64,000 bases of DNA from Luidia sarsii (GCA_949987565.1 OX465113.1:1890264-1954263); one strand, 5' to 3'; counted from the first letter of the stretch, positions 12,716 to 26,995 are shown. A program made the numbers and translations. The notes: generated by a model from the letters alone, not told the origin.

Positions 12716-13902
12716 CTGAACCACCCCGATCAAAAAAAAAGAAGGAAATAAAGGTACGTTTGCAAACGAAAACTCGCCACCATCTTCTGCTGATGTGGTT
12801 TTCCATCTGCAATATCAATGGCTGTTCAAGTGAGCAGGACTCTTAATATTTAGAGAGCCTGTGACGACAACAGCAATCAAGTACACTGTCATGTTTACAG
12901 CGTTGGTGGAACGAACGGTGGTGGAATAGAGGTACGCTAGGCGGTTGTTCCTCCATGCCGAGTCTGACAAATTCACCTTTCTCTTTAAAATAAGAATAAG
13001 GGATGCTGAGTACACACATGTCGTTTGCTTTTTCGCGTGGTCAAATCCCGATAAGCGGCATGGACTTGCGATGGTGAGTACATAAGTTACCATTCCATTT
13101 TACCGGATGGTCTGCATGGCGCTGCAGTGAGGCGGGATGTTCACGAGGCAGAATTGATGCAGTGTTGCTCTTTCTACAGAGAGCCTTGGATCGCAGATGA
13201 CTTAGTCTTTGTTTGTGAACTCTTGATGCACCAGGCGGCTTTTGTTTGGAGAGGGAAGTCGGCTCATGCGAAGCTCGCGCAGGTCCCATACGGCGAATCA
13301 ACTGCTTCGAGTGTGATGCGGAATATACATCAATAATCTAACGAGCAATGGGGTGTGGGCGATACTGCGTAAAATCCGACAGTTCTCGTCACATAAACCG
13401 ATTTCTCAAAGAGTCGGGATTGCGGATTGCGAAAAGAGTCATAAGAGTCATAAGATAATTTATATATTCTCAACAACAAATCGCTGTTTGATTCATAGAT
13501 TTGCTGGTACGTTGTCTCCAGATAGAAAGCAATTCAATTGCCTCTCTGATTGACAAAATGAATGCACAAAGAAATGCGCTGGTAGCTGAACAGAAAAAAA
13601 ACCATAGTTTTATGTTACCCTCATACATTACAAGTTCAGGTGCAAAACAAGGTCGTTGATACTTTCCTGGTCTAGGACTCGCGTATAGATAGTCAAGCAA
13701 CCGCAAAATCGTCAATATACGGCTGACTGTCGGTCCGTTACTAATTTGTAAAAGTCAAAAACTGCGGCAGCACGGGGAGTGTTGCCAAAGGTGCAGCGGT
13801 ACATACAGAAACGGCGACAAACTGATCAATAAAAAATGTTTCGCACATTTTGGAGCCCCCATGCCCCCACCTTCAAAAGAAGAAATAAAACCAAATTAAT
13901 GT

Positions 13903-13962
13903 TATTCTGCCTTTCAAAAGAGGTCCTACTAGGTTCAAAACGTCAGGCATTCTTTTTATTTT
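13903..13962 (+). mobile_element. Penelope-like end repeat, single diverged arm
   Basis: Reads ctgcctttcaaaagaggtcc, then actaggttcaaaacgtcaggc. This aligns with the 5831-5870 arm with several substitutions, including the GAAAC position (now CAAAAC). Only one arm is present. A C9-A9 homopolymer junction follows at about 13997-14014. Confidence 0.5.
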
Positions 13963-14986
13963 TATGAATAGAATATAAATAGATAATATAAAAATACCCC
14001 CCCCCAAAAAAAAACCGTTGCTTAAACACTTAATTATATAGTTCGGGAGAGTAATCTGGGTGTAGAAATGCAGAGGCTGATGAAATAGGATGTTGTTTAT
14101 TATCTCGGGCTAGAAGAAGATTGCAGGGGGACATAATGAAACCGGTCAGAATGCAACAGGATATCTTAGCCGTACCGTAAACCTGCCATCACAGGCAGGG
14201 GGTGACTAGAACTAAGAGCGGTAATCAGCTTAATCGTAGTTTCCTATCACTCCATCAGGAGCAACCCGGCTTCTCAGGAGCCCCCCCCAAAAAAAAAAAA
14301 AATAAATAAATAAATAAATAGAAATCTGCCCGATTCGGTTCTGCAAGAGATCGAACTTACAACGTCTTAATGTAGAATGAAACCATTGAGATTCGTTACC
14401 GTATACCTCTTTCATTCTGCCTTGTGAACGAGGCCCAAATTATGGCCAAATAGGTCTAAATAGTAGGTGCGATTGTGAAAGAATTGATAGAAACATAGAA
14501 TACAGTAATTCTGAAAGAGATTAATTGGTGCTACTAACCAATGAGATATTCACATAATGCAACGAGGGTTTTTCCCCCACTCGTTGATCGCAGATGATTA
14601 AGATAAGCGAGAACATTTGCATAATTAATTCCGAGGCGAAATAAATAAAATATCGCAACAAGACCACAGGATCGTCCGCAGTGCGTGACGAGGCTAATGA
14701 TTAGGCACAGGCATCAAGGCCACCGATAGACTGGTGCTGGTTCCCCTGATGCGTGACAGTCAAGGTCAAAGGAGGTGGACTCCAGTCATGATCGCCTATG
14801 CCCCACTGTCAACGGTATATAGACGGGAAATGGAACCTGATCTCATGGCTGGCTTGTCTCCAGTTAGTGATGGTAAACAAATTCCCTGTTCGCAGCCAGC
14901 CTAGAATGGAGACATAGTAAGATTTCCTTCCCGCTTCATGTAATATTGCAAACTGCTTCCTAAACAACATAGGTCCCTAACCAAAA
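13963..14986. other. Intron DNA with simple repeats
   Basis: Contains C-run/A-run junctions at 13997 and 14281, the latter followed by a (TAAA)n tract to about 14320. No exon found. The only regulatory-looking site is listed separately at 14760. Confidence 0.5.
14760..14773 (+). promoter_or_regulatory. Extended nuclear-receptor half site (ERR/SF1 type)
   Basis: TCAAGGTCA is the extended half-site consensus recognised by monomeric ERR and SF1 type receptors. It is followed by AAGGAGG, a weak second half site in DR1 spacing. Single short sites arise by chance, so confidence is low. Confidence 0.28.
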
Positions 14987-14987
14987 T

Positions 14988-15262
14988 AAAATGTACAGAA
15001 TAACCACATGCACGATGTACAGAATAACCACATAGGCCTACACAATGTACAGAATAACCAAATACACAAACAATGTACAGAATAACCAAATACACAGACA
15101 ACGTACAGAATAACCAAATACACAGACAACGTACATACTAACCAAAATACACAGATAATGTACAGAATAACCAAATACAAAAACAGTGTACAGAATAACC
15201 AAATACAAAAACAGTGTACAGAATAACCAAATGTACAAACATAGGGCCTAACATAATAACCA
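14988..15262. repeat. 28-bp minisatellite
   Basis: About nine copies of a 28-29-bp unit built from atgtacagaataacc and aaatacacaaac. Left-hand units are shorter (cacatgcacg variant). On the minus strand the array stays open and gives a repeated hydrophobic peptide (YLVILYIVCVFGYS type), an artefact of the repeat rather than a gene. Confidence 0.88.
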
Positions 15263-15655
15263 AAATTATATATAGAGAGTGTTATATGCACAGAATCCGC
15301 AAAAATTGTTTCGTAACATTGCGAAAGATAAATGCGAGCTTCCATATCGAATGAAACATCCCACACAATTTCGATATTGTTTTGATTTTCTTTCTTGAAA
15401 TTGTAATTGCATTTGAAATTGAATTTGGCTTTGCAATTTCTTAGATTGCAGTAAATTTAATAATAAAAAAACCCAGTGGACCGAGTTCTTGGAAGAAACA
15501 GGATGACTTACGGTACTACAGCTGCAAGGGTTCTCATGTTATAATCATGGTTAACCTGGTTCTCGGGAGCTATGAAACAAACATGATTGCTGGTGAAAAT
15601 AAACAAGGAGTGAATGCATGCTTTCTGAACACCTGTGCACCACAGGGTCTGCTGC

Positions 15656-15905
15656 CCGACGCAGTTGTCACTGCCATTGTCGTCGCAGTTGTCATTGCCA
15701 TTGTCATCGCAGTTGTCACTGCCATTGTCGTCGCAGTTGTCACTGACATTGTCATCGCAGTTGTCATTGTCATTGCCATCGCAGTTGTCACTGCCATTGT
15801 CATCGCAGTTGTCACTGCCATTGTCATCGCAGTTGTCTCTGCCAGTGTCATCGCCGGTTGTCGTTACCATTGTCGTCGCAGTTGCCATTGCTATTACCAT
15901 ACCTA
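15656..15905. repeat. 24-bp minisatellite, open on both strands
   Basis: About nine copies of a 24-bp unit, gttgtcactgccattg followed by tcatcgca. Because 24 is a multiple of three, the reading frame is kept: the plus strand reads VVTAIVIA repeats and the minus strand DNCDDNGS repeats. The minus frame runs from 15924 to a stop at 15508 and passes a perfect donor (GTACC|gtaagt) at about 15511. It could be an exon with an acidic repeat, but the phase and lack of an acceptor do not tie it to the split gene. Confidence 0.88.
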
Positions 15906-18900
15906 ACATACGCATCAGTTTCATGGCTTATAAATGCGCCTTTCATGGAGTGTTCCATTCATGTTCGCGTGTTGCCCATAGCAGCACCTCATGCATGACT
16001 GAGCGGAGTCAATTAATGAACACATCCACACTTACATTGTGTTTGTCTCTCTGCCCAACCTGTCCAACCATCACCTGTTCTGACTGGCGCAGACCACAAA
16101 CTCGTCCGCCCCCCAAAGCCCAAACGCTCCGCGCATGAAATATTACTCAATCAGCAGACAACACGAGGGTCCATAGACACCGGCTGAGCGCACATACATC
16201 AAAGGGTGTGTGGGATAAGGCGTCAGAGACTAACAGACTGCGGGTTCGTTATTGGTACACCAACACTAATATAAACTTGCACCCTTTCCGTGGACATCAC
16301 ACCTGTTCTCGAAGAATTGTACCCGAACCGGGAATCAATTTTCCCACGTTTCAATTTCCCAATTAAATTATTCTTATTGCTGCCGACGCATTTCGTTGCC
16401 GGAACGCTTAAGAAATCATGGTCGTTCATGACGCAATACAGTCAATATCATATAAAATAGTTTTGCTGACGTAAATGCCATTTTAAAGTCGATGTGGCAG
16501 TAGATAGAGCAAAACTAAAAAAAAAGAAAAATACTGTGAGCTCTGTGGAGATGATGACGTATACTCAATTACGTCATCGATATCAAAAAAACCAATTTCA
16601 AGTAGACGATAAAAATGAAACCATGGCTGTTTCATACAGGTTTAATTTCCATTACTTCCTGCCAAATGCACACCCCTTCTTCCCTATACCCCCTCCCCAC
16701 TTTCAAAATGGTGCGGACAGACCACGTGATCCATGCCTGGGTTGTTGACGCGACGGTAGAAAGCGCTCTGAATAGACAGTGCACCGGGCGAATAACTATT
16801 AGCATCACGTACAGAAGACATACGATAGAAGCGCGTCCCTCGCAGCACTTTGAGGCGCGCTCCGTAACTTCCTCCTTGACTCTATTGTAACAAGACCGTG
16901 GCCACTTATGAGCACACAGATCGATAATCATTTACAGTGATTCGGTCAGAAAAGGGCCTCCTTTCCACCCTGCATCCACAATGTAACGCCATCTCCCGTT
17001 CGTCTTTATTCGCACGAACTTCGTGGGATTATCATTCAATGAAGAACCCTCGTGACACTATAGAAGTTGATATTGTATGTGACCCATTTTAATCAAAGCA
17101 TCTTCAACGTTTCACTCTGCGGAAACTCGATCTCTGGCGAGTATATATACCTTGCCATACTGCCCGCCGGCTCCGAGTCATTGTGCTTTGCATGTCTCAG
17201 AATCCTGGCAGTTATGGGGCAAACTGCCGTGGCACAAGGAGACAAAGGGCTTCTTATCAATAGAAGAGGAGTCTGAATGCATGCAGTGTCTATGGTGTGT
17301 TGTCAACCTGCGTTGTTAATACCGCGATTCTCAATGTCAAGGCATCATAATGGCCTGGACGTCAACGGTCATGCTGAATTCACAATGGATATGAGCTGGT
17401 TCTCGATCTTCTCATAATGGCTTTCACTGCACTAAAAGCCCCATAGCCTCTGCTCATCGATCCCAGGAGCTATATTGGGAGAGGCTTATTTGCTGAATGG
17501 ACTCGTGTTGTGAAGGTTAGCCACTGCCTCGGTCGCTATACCTAACCAAAGGCTGGTTTTGCATTCCAAAGTATTTGGTATCAGCGAGTGGACTGGGTGG
17601 ACTGGAAAGAGGGTCACTCGGTTAATATTTGCCAAGAGCTTTCTGTATATCGACAACCGAAATGATACGGTCGGAGAGGGCCGGGTTGCCATCTAAATTT
17701 CCGCTGGGACACCAAGCACAGCGCTGCCTTTCACTTCTTATAATTTGTTGCAACTGTAAACCTCGTGGGGCCAAGTGCCCGGTGGCGCTTGTGGCTGGCT
17801 CGTTGTGGGGCGTGCACAAAACAATACCGGGAGCCACTGACGCCGCTGCAATTACGCACAATGTATAGCGACGTACGCGAACCAGCGCCACCGGAATTTT
17901 AGCAAGAAACAAAGTTTTTACATCAGCACGATTCCAGTGTGGGAAGATAATTGATTTTGATAACGGGGCGGCCTCTCTTGCACTCTCACTCCCATCCCTC
18001 CCTGTCTCCCTCCTCTACTTTCTCGAGAGCGTCGAGGAAGACATCCCGATGACGTCATCCATGACCTCGAGGCTTCAATCACCTCCTCTGCAGTCTTTTG
18101 TGCAACTCTTCTCCGTTACTAAAAAAAACCACAGTTTTTTTTGCCGGGGACAAATTTAGAAAGCGGTCAAACGGTGACTAATTTAATTTTTACAAAGTGA
18201 GCTATTTACGTATGCAGCCGTGCAGATACCTGAAATGGTCAAAAGAAAGTACGGTGGATATTACATTATACGATATGAGAATGTTAAACGAGATAGGAAT
18301 GATCTTTTGTGCTTCCGAAATGACACACAGTATAACGTGGTTATTACACGAGTTATATTCATCCACCTTTTGCCTATGGGCTCTCTGAATACGCAATCGC
18401 CATACCAAACGCGAGGCGAAGAGGGTGCGGGAAGATTAAAGGAGAATTGGAATTTACCTCTGACCGCTGGACATTACAACGCCACCCCCTCGGCACACTT
18501 TTAATTCCAGGTTAGCCGTAGTTAGCCTGGATAAATTCGGCGCATAATCAACTTGGGGAAAAAGTCCCTTTAACTATGTGTGTGACTCAATAAGAGGGAG
18601 TCTCTCCCCTGCAGTCTGGCTCACCTGTTTCCATTGCTTTCTAATTTAATTGGGATTCTTTACACTTCAAAGAAGAAGGCCCCTGCAAGCACAGAAAAGA
18701 GCCTTTCGGTGTAGTTTTAGCATGAAAACACTCACGAGCCCGTTTGCCAACAATCCCCGCTGCCAAATTAAAGTCTCGCCTTCCCGCGCTGACCTGTTGT
18801 AGGTGCTCTGGTTTTTTCTCAGACCCCAAGAGTTACCGTATAGCGATAGGCGGAGGATGAAATAATTTCTCGGATTTGAAATAATTTTGGGCGATCGCAG

Positions 18901-21900
18901 CTTGGAGAGGCGAAGTGGTCTCTGATGAAAGGCGTCTGTTCAAATACGAGCACGGACCATGGGACAGGGCTGTCACAACAGGGAATGATGGATAGAGTGA
19001 CACGAGGCGTTATTACACGCCTAAGAAAACACAATTAGACACGCATTAGTCGCATTACGCCGCCCAGTTTTCGATGAGCAAATGCACACCTCACCAAGTA
19101 TAGAGAAATTGAAAAGATATAGGTGTCATGCCCGTTACGCTTTTTATATCGTGTGCAGCTTGGTATAGTAGTCGCTTATCATGCATGCTCATGGTATGAA
19201 ACTGTTGCCCCACATGAATAAGTCAAGGACAGTTCACGGCGAGGAAGATTTCTCAGCTTGCGAGCGCTACTGGCTAAAAATGGGGGCAACAACTGCATTG
19301 CCCTCGTTGTTAACTGCAAGCTTGCAAGGTTAACTCTAATAAGTAGGCTTCCTAAACGGCTATCAAAACAGGAGGTCGCTTTAAAAAAAAACAATACTGA
19401 ACTCGCTCTATTTTTCTCAATTTTTTTTTTGTGTTTCCCCCGGAAATCAATCAACCGCCATGGCCATGCTTCTTTTTTTTTCAATCTAATTCCATGAAAC
19501 TATAGCATCCGCAGAGGAAGTAGTGCATTCCAATAATTGCAGTCGGCGGAATGGCACAGTTAAGTGTATAGCTCCCACTTCATTCGCACCGTACCCTCAT
19601 TCGAACGCAAAAGACATAGGCCTATAAAACGGGAAAAGAAAATCAATCAGTCGCTGATGTTCAGAATCAGAGATTTTCCCAGGAGAAAACGTGACCTCGT
19701 TTCAAGAGGTTTATTTATGACGATTATGCCCGCAGGCTTTGAGAGCTAGGTAAACAAAAAATACCTCCGCTAGAGGAAGAATCCACGGGCAATTAAGTGG
19801 CAACTGGCAATGCTATATTTAAATGAAACAACGACACACTGGAAATGGTAATATCGGCCGAATGATCACCCCAAACACGAAGGGAAGAAAGAGAAGCGTT
19901 GATTTGGATGCATAGTATTTTCAAGGCGGTTTTGTAACGCCTTTGTAACGCCGCCACTAGCTATACATGTATACTTGTATAGCCTTTGACAAACCTGAAA
20001 TTAAAAATGAACGGGTCATGCAACAATTGTGCACTTTCGGGTGATTTTTCCCCCTGACTTCAGTTGGAACGGCAGCGTTTCTATCGGCGGTAGAGACCTA
20101 TATACACGCGTGGAAACACGCCGCATGGAGGCGATGTATACGCGCATCACGGTTGCTCGGGTTTATAGTGGTATACCAGTGTTTGGAAAGACTTCCCCTT
20201 TCACCAGACTGCGTATGGCCGAGTGTCATTTCATTGTTGGAGGGTGTCGTCACCATTGAGCCTCGCTGTAAACCGAAGCAAAGGGGCAAAGTGTCTCACA
20301 TGAGCACAGCGTGACTTCCATGGACAGAGGAGCAATATAACGTGTCTACGTGAAAAAAAAAGAGCGAACAAAAGGTGTCGGAAAGCGGAGACACATTTCC
20401 ACACCTGCAAAGGGTTTAATGGAACATAATGAATACGAGAGGCCACAACAAGGGCGCTAAAGTGCAGTCCACCTTGTGGGTTGTATTTTCTATTTGTTTT
20501 GGCGTTCCCATACTATAGAGTTCCGCCGACCAAGTTAATTACGTGTATAGATGGACGCGTGAGAGTAACATTCGATTTCAAATTTCCGTAGACTCTGTCT
20601 GCATCGGCCAATGTGTGGTACCCTACACCTCGATCAGCCCTCCCGGGCAATATTAACCATCAATAATGCATGCATATCGACTATCATGTATTGGTGAAGA
20701 TATCACATTATGGCATAAGCGCGTCCCTATGACAGGGTCGTCGATGTATTGGCGATTAAAGGTGACCGCATCTCAGCTCCGAAAATGTCTCGGGAGAGTT
20801 CGAAATTAATTTGTTTTCAACTCGGACGAATTATCGAGTGTAGACTCGCCAGAGCTGCATAAACATCTAAAATATGGGCGCCATGCACGTGCCCAACACC
20901 ACGAGAGTAACTAATAACCTGATGAGTTTAAATTCTCCTAATCTAACCAATGAGCTTAGTTTGGAGAACATGTGGGCTACCTCGGTAATGGAGAACATGA
21001 TTGACAGCTTTGCAGCGCCTTTTAGAAACCCGAATTCAAAGCAAATGATTCACGCCATCGCCCCTGCGTAGAATCACATTACCGCTTCGCCGCAATAAAC
21101 CGGTTATTATGAAAATTCTTAAAGCGTCAAAACACTAAGTGCATGCGTGGATCTATATTTTGCCTTTAACCCACACCCACGATTTGTCTGCCTATTGCCA
21201 CAGTGCCGTGCATATTGCTCCCTGATCTACAATGGCTCTGTCCATTAAGGTAATACAACTTAATGGTCAGCAATAAAATGCCAACAGCACCGCCAATCCA
21301 CGGCACCAAAAGCGATATCAGCACTGTGGGGATTTTAGCGTGCGGCCTAAATTTCGGTTGCGTAATGTTCTGGGCATTGCTTTTCGCAATTGCCCGAGAA
21401 AGAGACGTGGCTTACTGGTGATGTCATCCTTGGTTTGGGGAGCAAAAGGGCTCAGGGCTGACGCTACTAATGCCATCGATGGAAACGGACGAGCACACTA
21501 CACCCTAATGGCATAAATTGTTAAGTTGCTGCAGCAACATAATATTCGCCATCATTAGAAATGCAATAATCCTCACTGCGTGACATGGCCAGGGATCGGC
21601 TCAGCCTAAGGGTCTATATACTTTTCTGAATCACATTTTGGTATTCCATGGCAATCAAATTTACTTCATTCCCGTTAACAATTAGGACCTAACAGGAAGT
21701 GAAAGGCTCAATTTCATGTAATTTAGACCACACACTTACGTTATTCCCCATCGGAGTGACTATTTCTCGTGCAAATAGTGCGCATATTAACCGCTAATTC
21801 AGCTGCAATGCCCCCAGAGAGGTTGTGCATGAGTAAATGCATAATCGTGCCAGTGCACTATACATTCGCGGCTCGGGGTGCACAAATTTCGCGACTTCCA

Positions 21901-22020
21901 AAAGTCATTCTTGAGTGTGCAAGCGAGTACATGTTGATACAACAACGCAATTGTATATGGATACTATAGTGTACTAGTCTCTAGTACCCTACCCTTAAAA
22001 GACATGACATTTACCCGCTG
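15906..22020. other. Intron DNA, no gene seen
   Basis: About 6 kb of unique-looking DNA without a supported exon or RNA gene. CpG-containing patches occur near 17680-17880 and 20080-20250. A TGACGTCA lies at 18050-18057 next to a CT-rich stretch (17975-18020). Confidence 0.45.
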
Positions 22021-22030
22021 GCTGATTTCC

Positions 22031-22261
22031 TGACCTTGAAACTGACCCCTGACCCCCTCGACTGACCAGACCAACCTCATAGTGACCTAGCATTGCGACA
22101 GGCTTACTTCAGACAAATCTTCTGACTGACCCTCAATAGATAAAACATGATTTCTTTTTCGTCGAGGAGAACGCAACTCAATGAGGGTTTGCCCAACTCG
22201 ACGGAACACGGGCAATACCTCCAAAGTACAAAATGCTTAACATAGACCTTCAAACTGACCC
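22031..22261 (-). promoter_or_regulatory. Cluster of nuclear-receptor half sites
   Basis: Seven TGACC(T/C/A) half sites fall within 231 bp, starting at 22031, 22043, 22050, 22063, 22083, 22127 and 22256. The first, TGACCTTGA, is the minus-strand form of the extended site TCAAGGTCA. Clustering is well above chance for a 6-mer, but part of it may come from a decayed short tandem repeat (ctgaccc). An enhancer role is only inferred. Confidence 0.35.
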
Positions 22262-25200
22262 CATGTCTAATAGCCGTATATCCTTTATTCAAACCCCTCG
22301 GCTGGTTGGACACAACCCCCTGGCAACATGCCATTCCGATCTGACTGGACCGTTTTCTTTTTCTTTCTTTTGAAAGCCACCAAAAAGGTCATACGATAAT
22401 GCCGGACAATAAGTAAAAGGAAAAACGGTAAACTATTCATACGTCACGCATCTGTGGAGAAATTACAAAGACGTGACCGCGTAAACCCTTCCCCCTTTTA
22501 TACATGCGCATAATGTGCATAGCATCACCAACAAAAAGGGTTTTTCAACATGATGATGTAGGCCTATATATACATGGACGCTGGCCCATCTAAATTTTTA
22601 AGCATGAGGCGAGGGTTTACCAGCTGTAAGAGAATTTGCCTCGTCACTGACGTGATGTCTCGCCGATTAATCACTCGGCGGGGTAGTCGAGGCTACATTA
22701 TTATAACGACGTAGGTCGTTACAGCCTTGCCGGCACGCGCGCACCCGCGCCGCGGTTGTCACTTTCAGTTGCCCAACTTCAAAACACCGTATATTGTGTC
22801 CGTGGTAATATCCAGTTTATAGCGGTGGAAAAAATCCGACCGAGTTAATAGACCCCCGGAACAAATACCGGTATACCTGTCGGTACGGGCCCACATCCGC
22901 GATCTGTACCTATTTATTGCACGAGGAAAGGGGACAATAATTGAAAACGTTATAAAAAAAAATGCAAAATGTGTTTATCATTTACTGGGTCTAAGTCGTC
23001 ACTTTCTCGGCCACGCAAACGCACGAGCTGCGTTCCATCGATCCGTGCGTGTGAGCGCTTCTATAAAAAAGGGCGGGAATTTATTGAAAGACATGAACAC
23101 CTTTTGTTTGAGGACATGAGCGTCAATTCACCGGCAACGCTCTGCCCAGCTCTGGGGACTGAACCCGTCGCACTCAGGAAATATGCAGTCAGAAGTGCAT
23201 GACACTGTGACACCCGTGAGGAACGACTTGACTTGGAGTGTGGGGTCTTATTAAAGGAGAACCGCATCACAGAAAACTCCAATTCACCGTAGATTGTCTT
23301 ACGGTGACAGATGAGGGAGGGAGGGAGGGAAGCCTCGCTTCTATCCATCTAATTCATTTAGAAATGCAAATTTAAGACATCTTGGTAATACTGATTTCCG
23401 ACCGACTGTGCGTCGGGATACCCGGACCTCTATCAGTGATAATCCGTACCGGGATAATCACGTGCCAATCAGCGCCGATTTGGACGCCACCTTTTTTAGG
23501 ACAAACTTGGTTAAATGGGAAAATTAGCCTTTGACGTTGAGTCGGCGGAGTTCCCTGTCCCATCGAGGTCAACGCGGCATCCTTTGGGCAATTGACTTCC
23601 CAAAGTAGGGCAACTCAATTATCAAGCGGCTTAGTATCGATCACTGCACGCGGACCGCCATCGGAAGATTTGGACTTATCAACAAGTTAGGTACAATAAT
23701 TCTGCGTTAGCCATGCTCAGAACAGTGTGTCAACTCCCCATACATCTATATCTAGTTGGATGCCCATACGGCTCCTTGGTGGACCACTGATATCAATCAA
23801 AAACACACACATAAATATCCTTCCCGATGGATCTTGTGGAGTGAGTACTTCATATCTCCACCGGATCAGTCTGGATTGAAGTGATAATGTCCCACATTTG
23901 ACAGCCAAGGAGACGAACTACCCTTTGGCTGAGCAATAAACGGAAAAACAAGACTCTAATTTGAGATCAAAATCTCTCGACACTTCAAGTGCCTATTTTG
24001 TTTTCCTCTTTTTCGTTCTTTTTGTTTTGCTTTATTATTCATGAAGGATGACTGAAAATGATTGATGAATAAAGGTAGACCTAATGATAATGATGATTGA
24101 ATGCTAAGAGAGACTTATGCATCCCGTTGAATATTTGGATAGGGCATAGCCTATGCCATAGGTAAATAATATGTATAGACAATACTTAGAAAAAATGATG
24201 TTGTATCTTGAGTCAAAATCGATACTACCTAGAAATAAAAAACCCAGTACATTCAAGGATGAAATTTGATCAGTGACGTCATGATTTCGCAAGATAAAAA
24301 AAGAGTCAATGAATCAAGTTAATCGTCAAGAACCAACCACTATAAGGTACGAATTTCTGAAATGTATTCCATACCGTTAGCCTATGACGTCCATGTCCAT
24401 AGATAACCCCGTATTAAACACATTATATATCAGCACTTCATTTCAGATCAAGATAAACCAATATTTCAAATTTGGACTTTAAAAATCCGATTCATTAAAA
24501 ATACCCATTGTGTAAGAATGAATTGGGCTCGGGTGTCTTATAATGTGCAGTCCATAGGGCCTCTTGCAAAGGAGGTCCAGCATTTGTGCATATAAACCAT
24601 ATGTCATCCCTTCATTACGGACCAATTTGACTCTCCGAACGCACAATACTGAGCATTCGGGCGCACGAAATATGTCGCCAATGTCATTAAAATACTATCT
24701 GCATTGCAAATTGAGCGACGGAGTTGGCTTATTAGGGACTAAACAGATCATGCACGGGCCCGCACGTCCAGGGAACAGTCCGGAACATGTGCCTCAGCGC
24801 CCCTCCCCCACGGTATATATACCCAGCCATGCACGGTTCACTTCTACTTTCTGAGCAAGTCGAGACGAAAGGATTGCAGTGTGTCTTTACACGGAAGAGG
24901 AAGCAGCGTGACGGAGTGCGAAGTCAAGCAGTTGATGCGGCGCTGATAATTACCCCCACACTGGCAAAACTATCCAATGCGGGGCCCTGGAAAATGTTAA
25001 TTGATCGCGGGGATCGGGGCGAGCTGGGGCCCCTTAGACAAAGTTGGCGAGAAACTAAGCCAGTCTTCCCGTCGTGATTGCAATGTCTACACAACGCATG
25101 ATTGATGCACAGGCAGTGAGCAAATTAAGTTGTATAAGTGTCGTTTAGCATAGAGGCTGCAATCTAAAGAGTGCTTTTGAGTCACCAAATTGCATAAAAT

Positions 25201-26839
25201 TGCTGCAAAATCGATAAAATAAAATTCCCATTTTTCCCCTATCAATAATTGAAAGCCTTAGTGTGGACGGGCGCGGCAATGTGGAGGGATTTCTCAAATT
25301 GAACGCAGCATGCGAGAGGCCGGTGTTTGTTGGACGCCACGAGCAACGACTGTTCCACGTCATGAGGTTAAATTAAACGACTGTTTCACGTAGGCCTATT
25401 TGTAGTAACTGGTGGGTTTTATTACTTTCCATTAGGCCCTTTTATGCTATACATTCGTTGAAGCATTTTGATGCATTTTCCATTAGCGCCCTGGAGAATT
25501 GAACAGCGGAGAATGTCGGAACTAATGGCCTGCGTCAAACCAAAAAGAAAATAAAGGAATTGGATAGCGTGACATGATCCCCGAATATTACACCGGGCAG
25601 GTCTGTTACAGAGATTGACGAAGTGATTGTGTATCTTCGGGTCTGTTGTATTGCATCGAATTACACTGGTCTGATAGATATGAGATGAGTTTGCGTCGCG
25701 GACGAGGAGGAGGTACTTGGACAAGGCTTTGCCATACTCCACGCGTAATTATACGTCGAGTAGGGCAAACCCTTGAAGTACACTGGTCTGACATTGTTTA
25801 GCTTTTTTTTGTTCTTAAGGTATCATCCAGCCCGCAGTTTGTGCGGCGTTTTTTTTCAACTTCGCTATTAATTACAACCCGCCGCCATTGCAACTCGAAA
25901 GAACCTCTCACCAGGAGATGGAGTGAGTTACGAACAAGTGAGGGACTTGAAGTTATGAAATATATACAAGCGTGCAATCTGGAGAGCTCAATTACGGCAA
26001 GTGTTTTCAGACGAGCACACCTCTCATCACACCTTTTCCCTTTCCCTTATTTTTGTTTTTTATCGTTTTCGAGAGAGAGAGAGAGAGGGTTAACTCTGAT
26101 GGAAGAGTTTGCCCCTGAGCTCCCGGGACCTACAATCTCAGAGGCACGCGTCAACATCTAATGGCTATTTTGTCATTACACTCCCCACCAGTGTTTATCA
26201 AAGCATGAACTGAGGAGTATTGACGCCTGGGTTAAACGTCCCCATGTAGAGGAAAGAAAAACAGCTTGGGACGCTGACAAGTGTTCCACGTCAAGCGATA
26301 GAACCCTGCCATTCAAGTCACTCCATCTGCAGTGACTTCCCTCCCCCGTGTCACCCACGACGCTGCGTTGGTGAAACAATAATTAAAACCCTTCGGAAAA
26401 TATTGTACAAAGAAGGCATTTTTTTTTTGGCTATATCATCTCTTCATGCTCAGATGGAGAACGCGCGGTGCGGTTGAGTGGAACGTATTTGGCAGGTAGG
26501 TCGAGGCAGTTTCAATTAATGCCGAGCGTTGGCAGAGGCTTTCCAAAAACAACCGGGAGTGAGACCAGCGGCCACTGGTCGCGAGTGATAACAAGGGCCA
26601 GAGAAAACCGACGGGTTGATCCAAGGTTAGTGTACATTCATCCCCCAGGTCTGTGACAGTACCACTAGACGTGGCAGCAAAGGCCAGGGGGGGATGGGGA
26701 TGACAAATATTATATGGCGGATATGCGCCCAACACTGATGCAGAGCGCGAGTGCGGTGAACGACCATCTTGGCGAGTAAATTGGGCGGGCAAAACCGGTC
26801 TGTAATCTCCTTGACTATACCGGTCCGAATCTCGCTCGA
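22262..26839. other. Intron DNA, no gene seen
   Basis: No exon or RNA gene supported. The stretch 24550-25080 has even composition and AT-rich homeodomain-type sites (ttaattga) between GC-rich patches, like a conserved non-coding element, but this cannot be tested from one sequence. A short (GA)n run sits near 26072. Confidence 0.4.
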
Positions 26840-26849
26840 GTTGCCATTG

Positions 26850-26995
26850 AGGTATCGAATATCGGTATACCTCAGTGGCATTCTGATATCCAATACTTCA
26901 GTGGTATACTGATATTCGATATCTCAGTGCCGTTCTGATATTCGATCAAAAAGGTATTAATATGATGGTATACTGATATCCGATCAAAGGGAAGC
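26850..26995. repeat. Degenerate ~27-bp tandem repeat
   Basis: About five diverged copies built around cagtggtatactgatatt and cgatat. The copies differ by substitutions and small indels. Not coding. Confidence 0.6.

Noticed and set aside
15038..15366. Minus-strand ORF with repeated membrane-like peptides (YLVILYIVCVFGYS)
   Set aside because: Entirely produced by the 28-bp minisatellite.
23372..23572. Open stretch with a protein-like look on either strand
   Set aside because: No start, no splice sites, and a stop ends it without a poly(A) signal.
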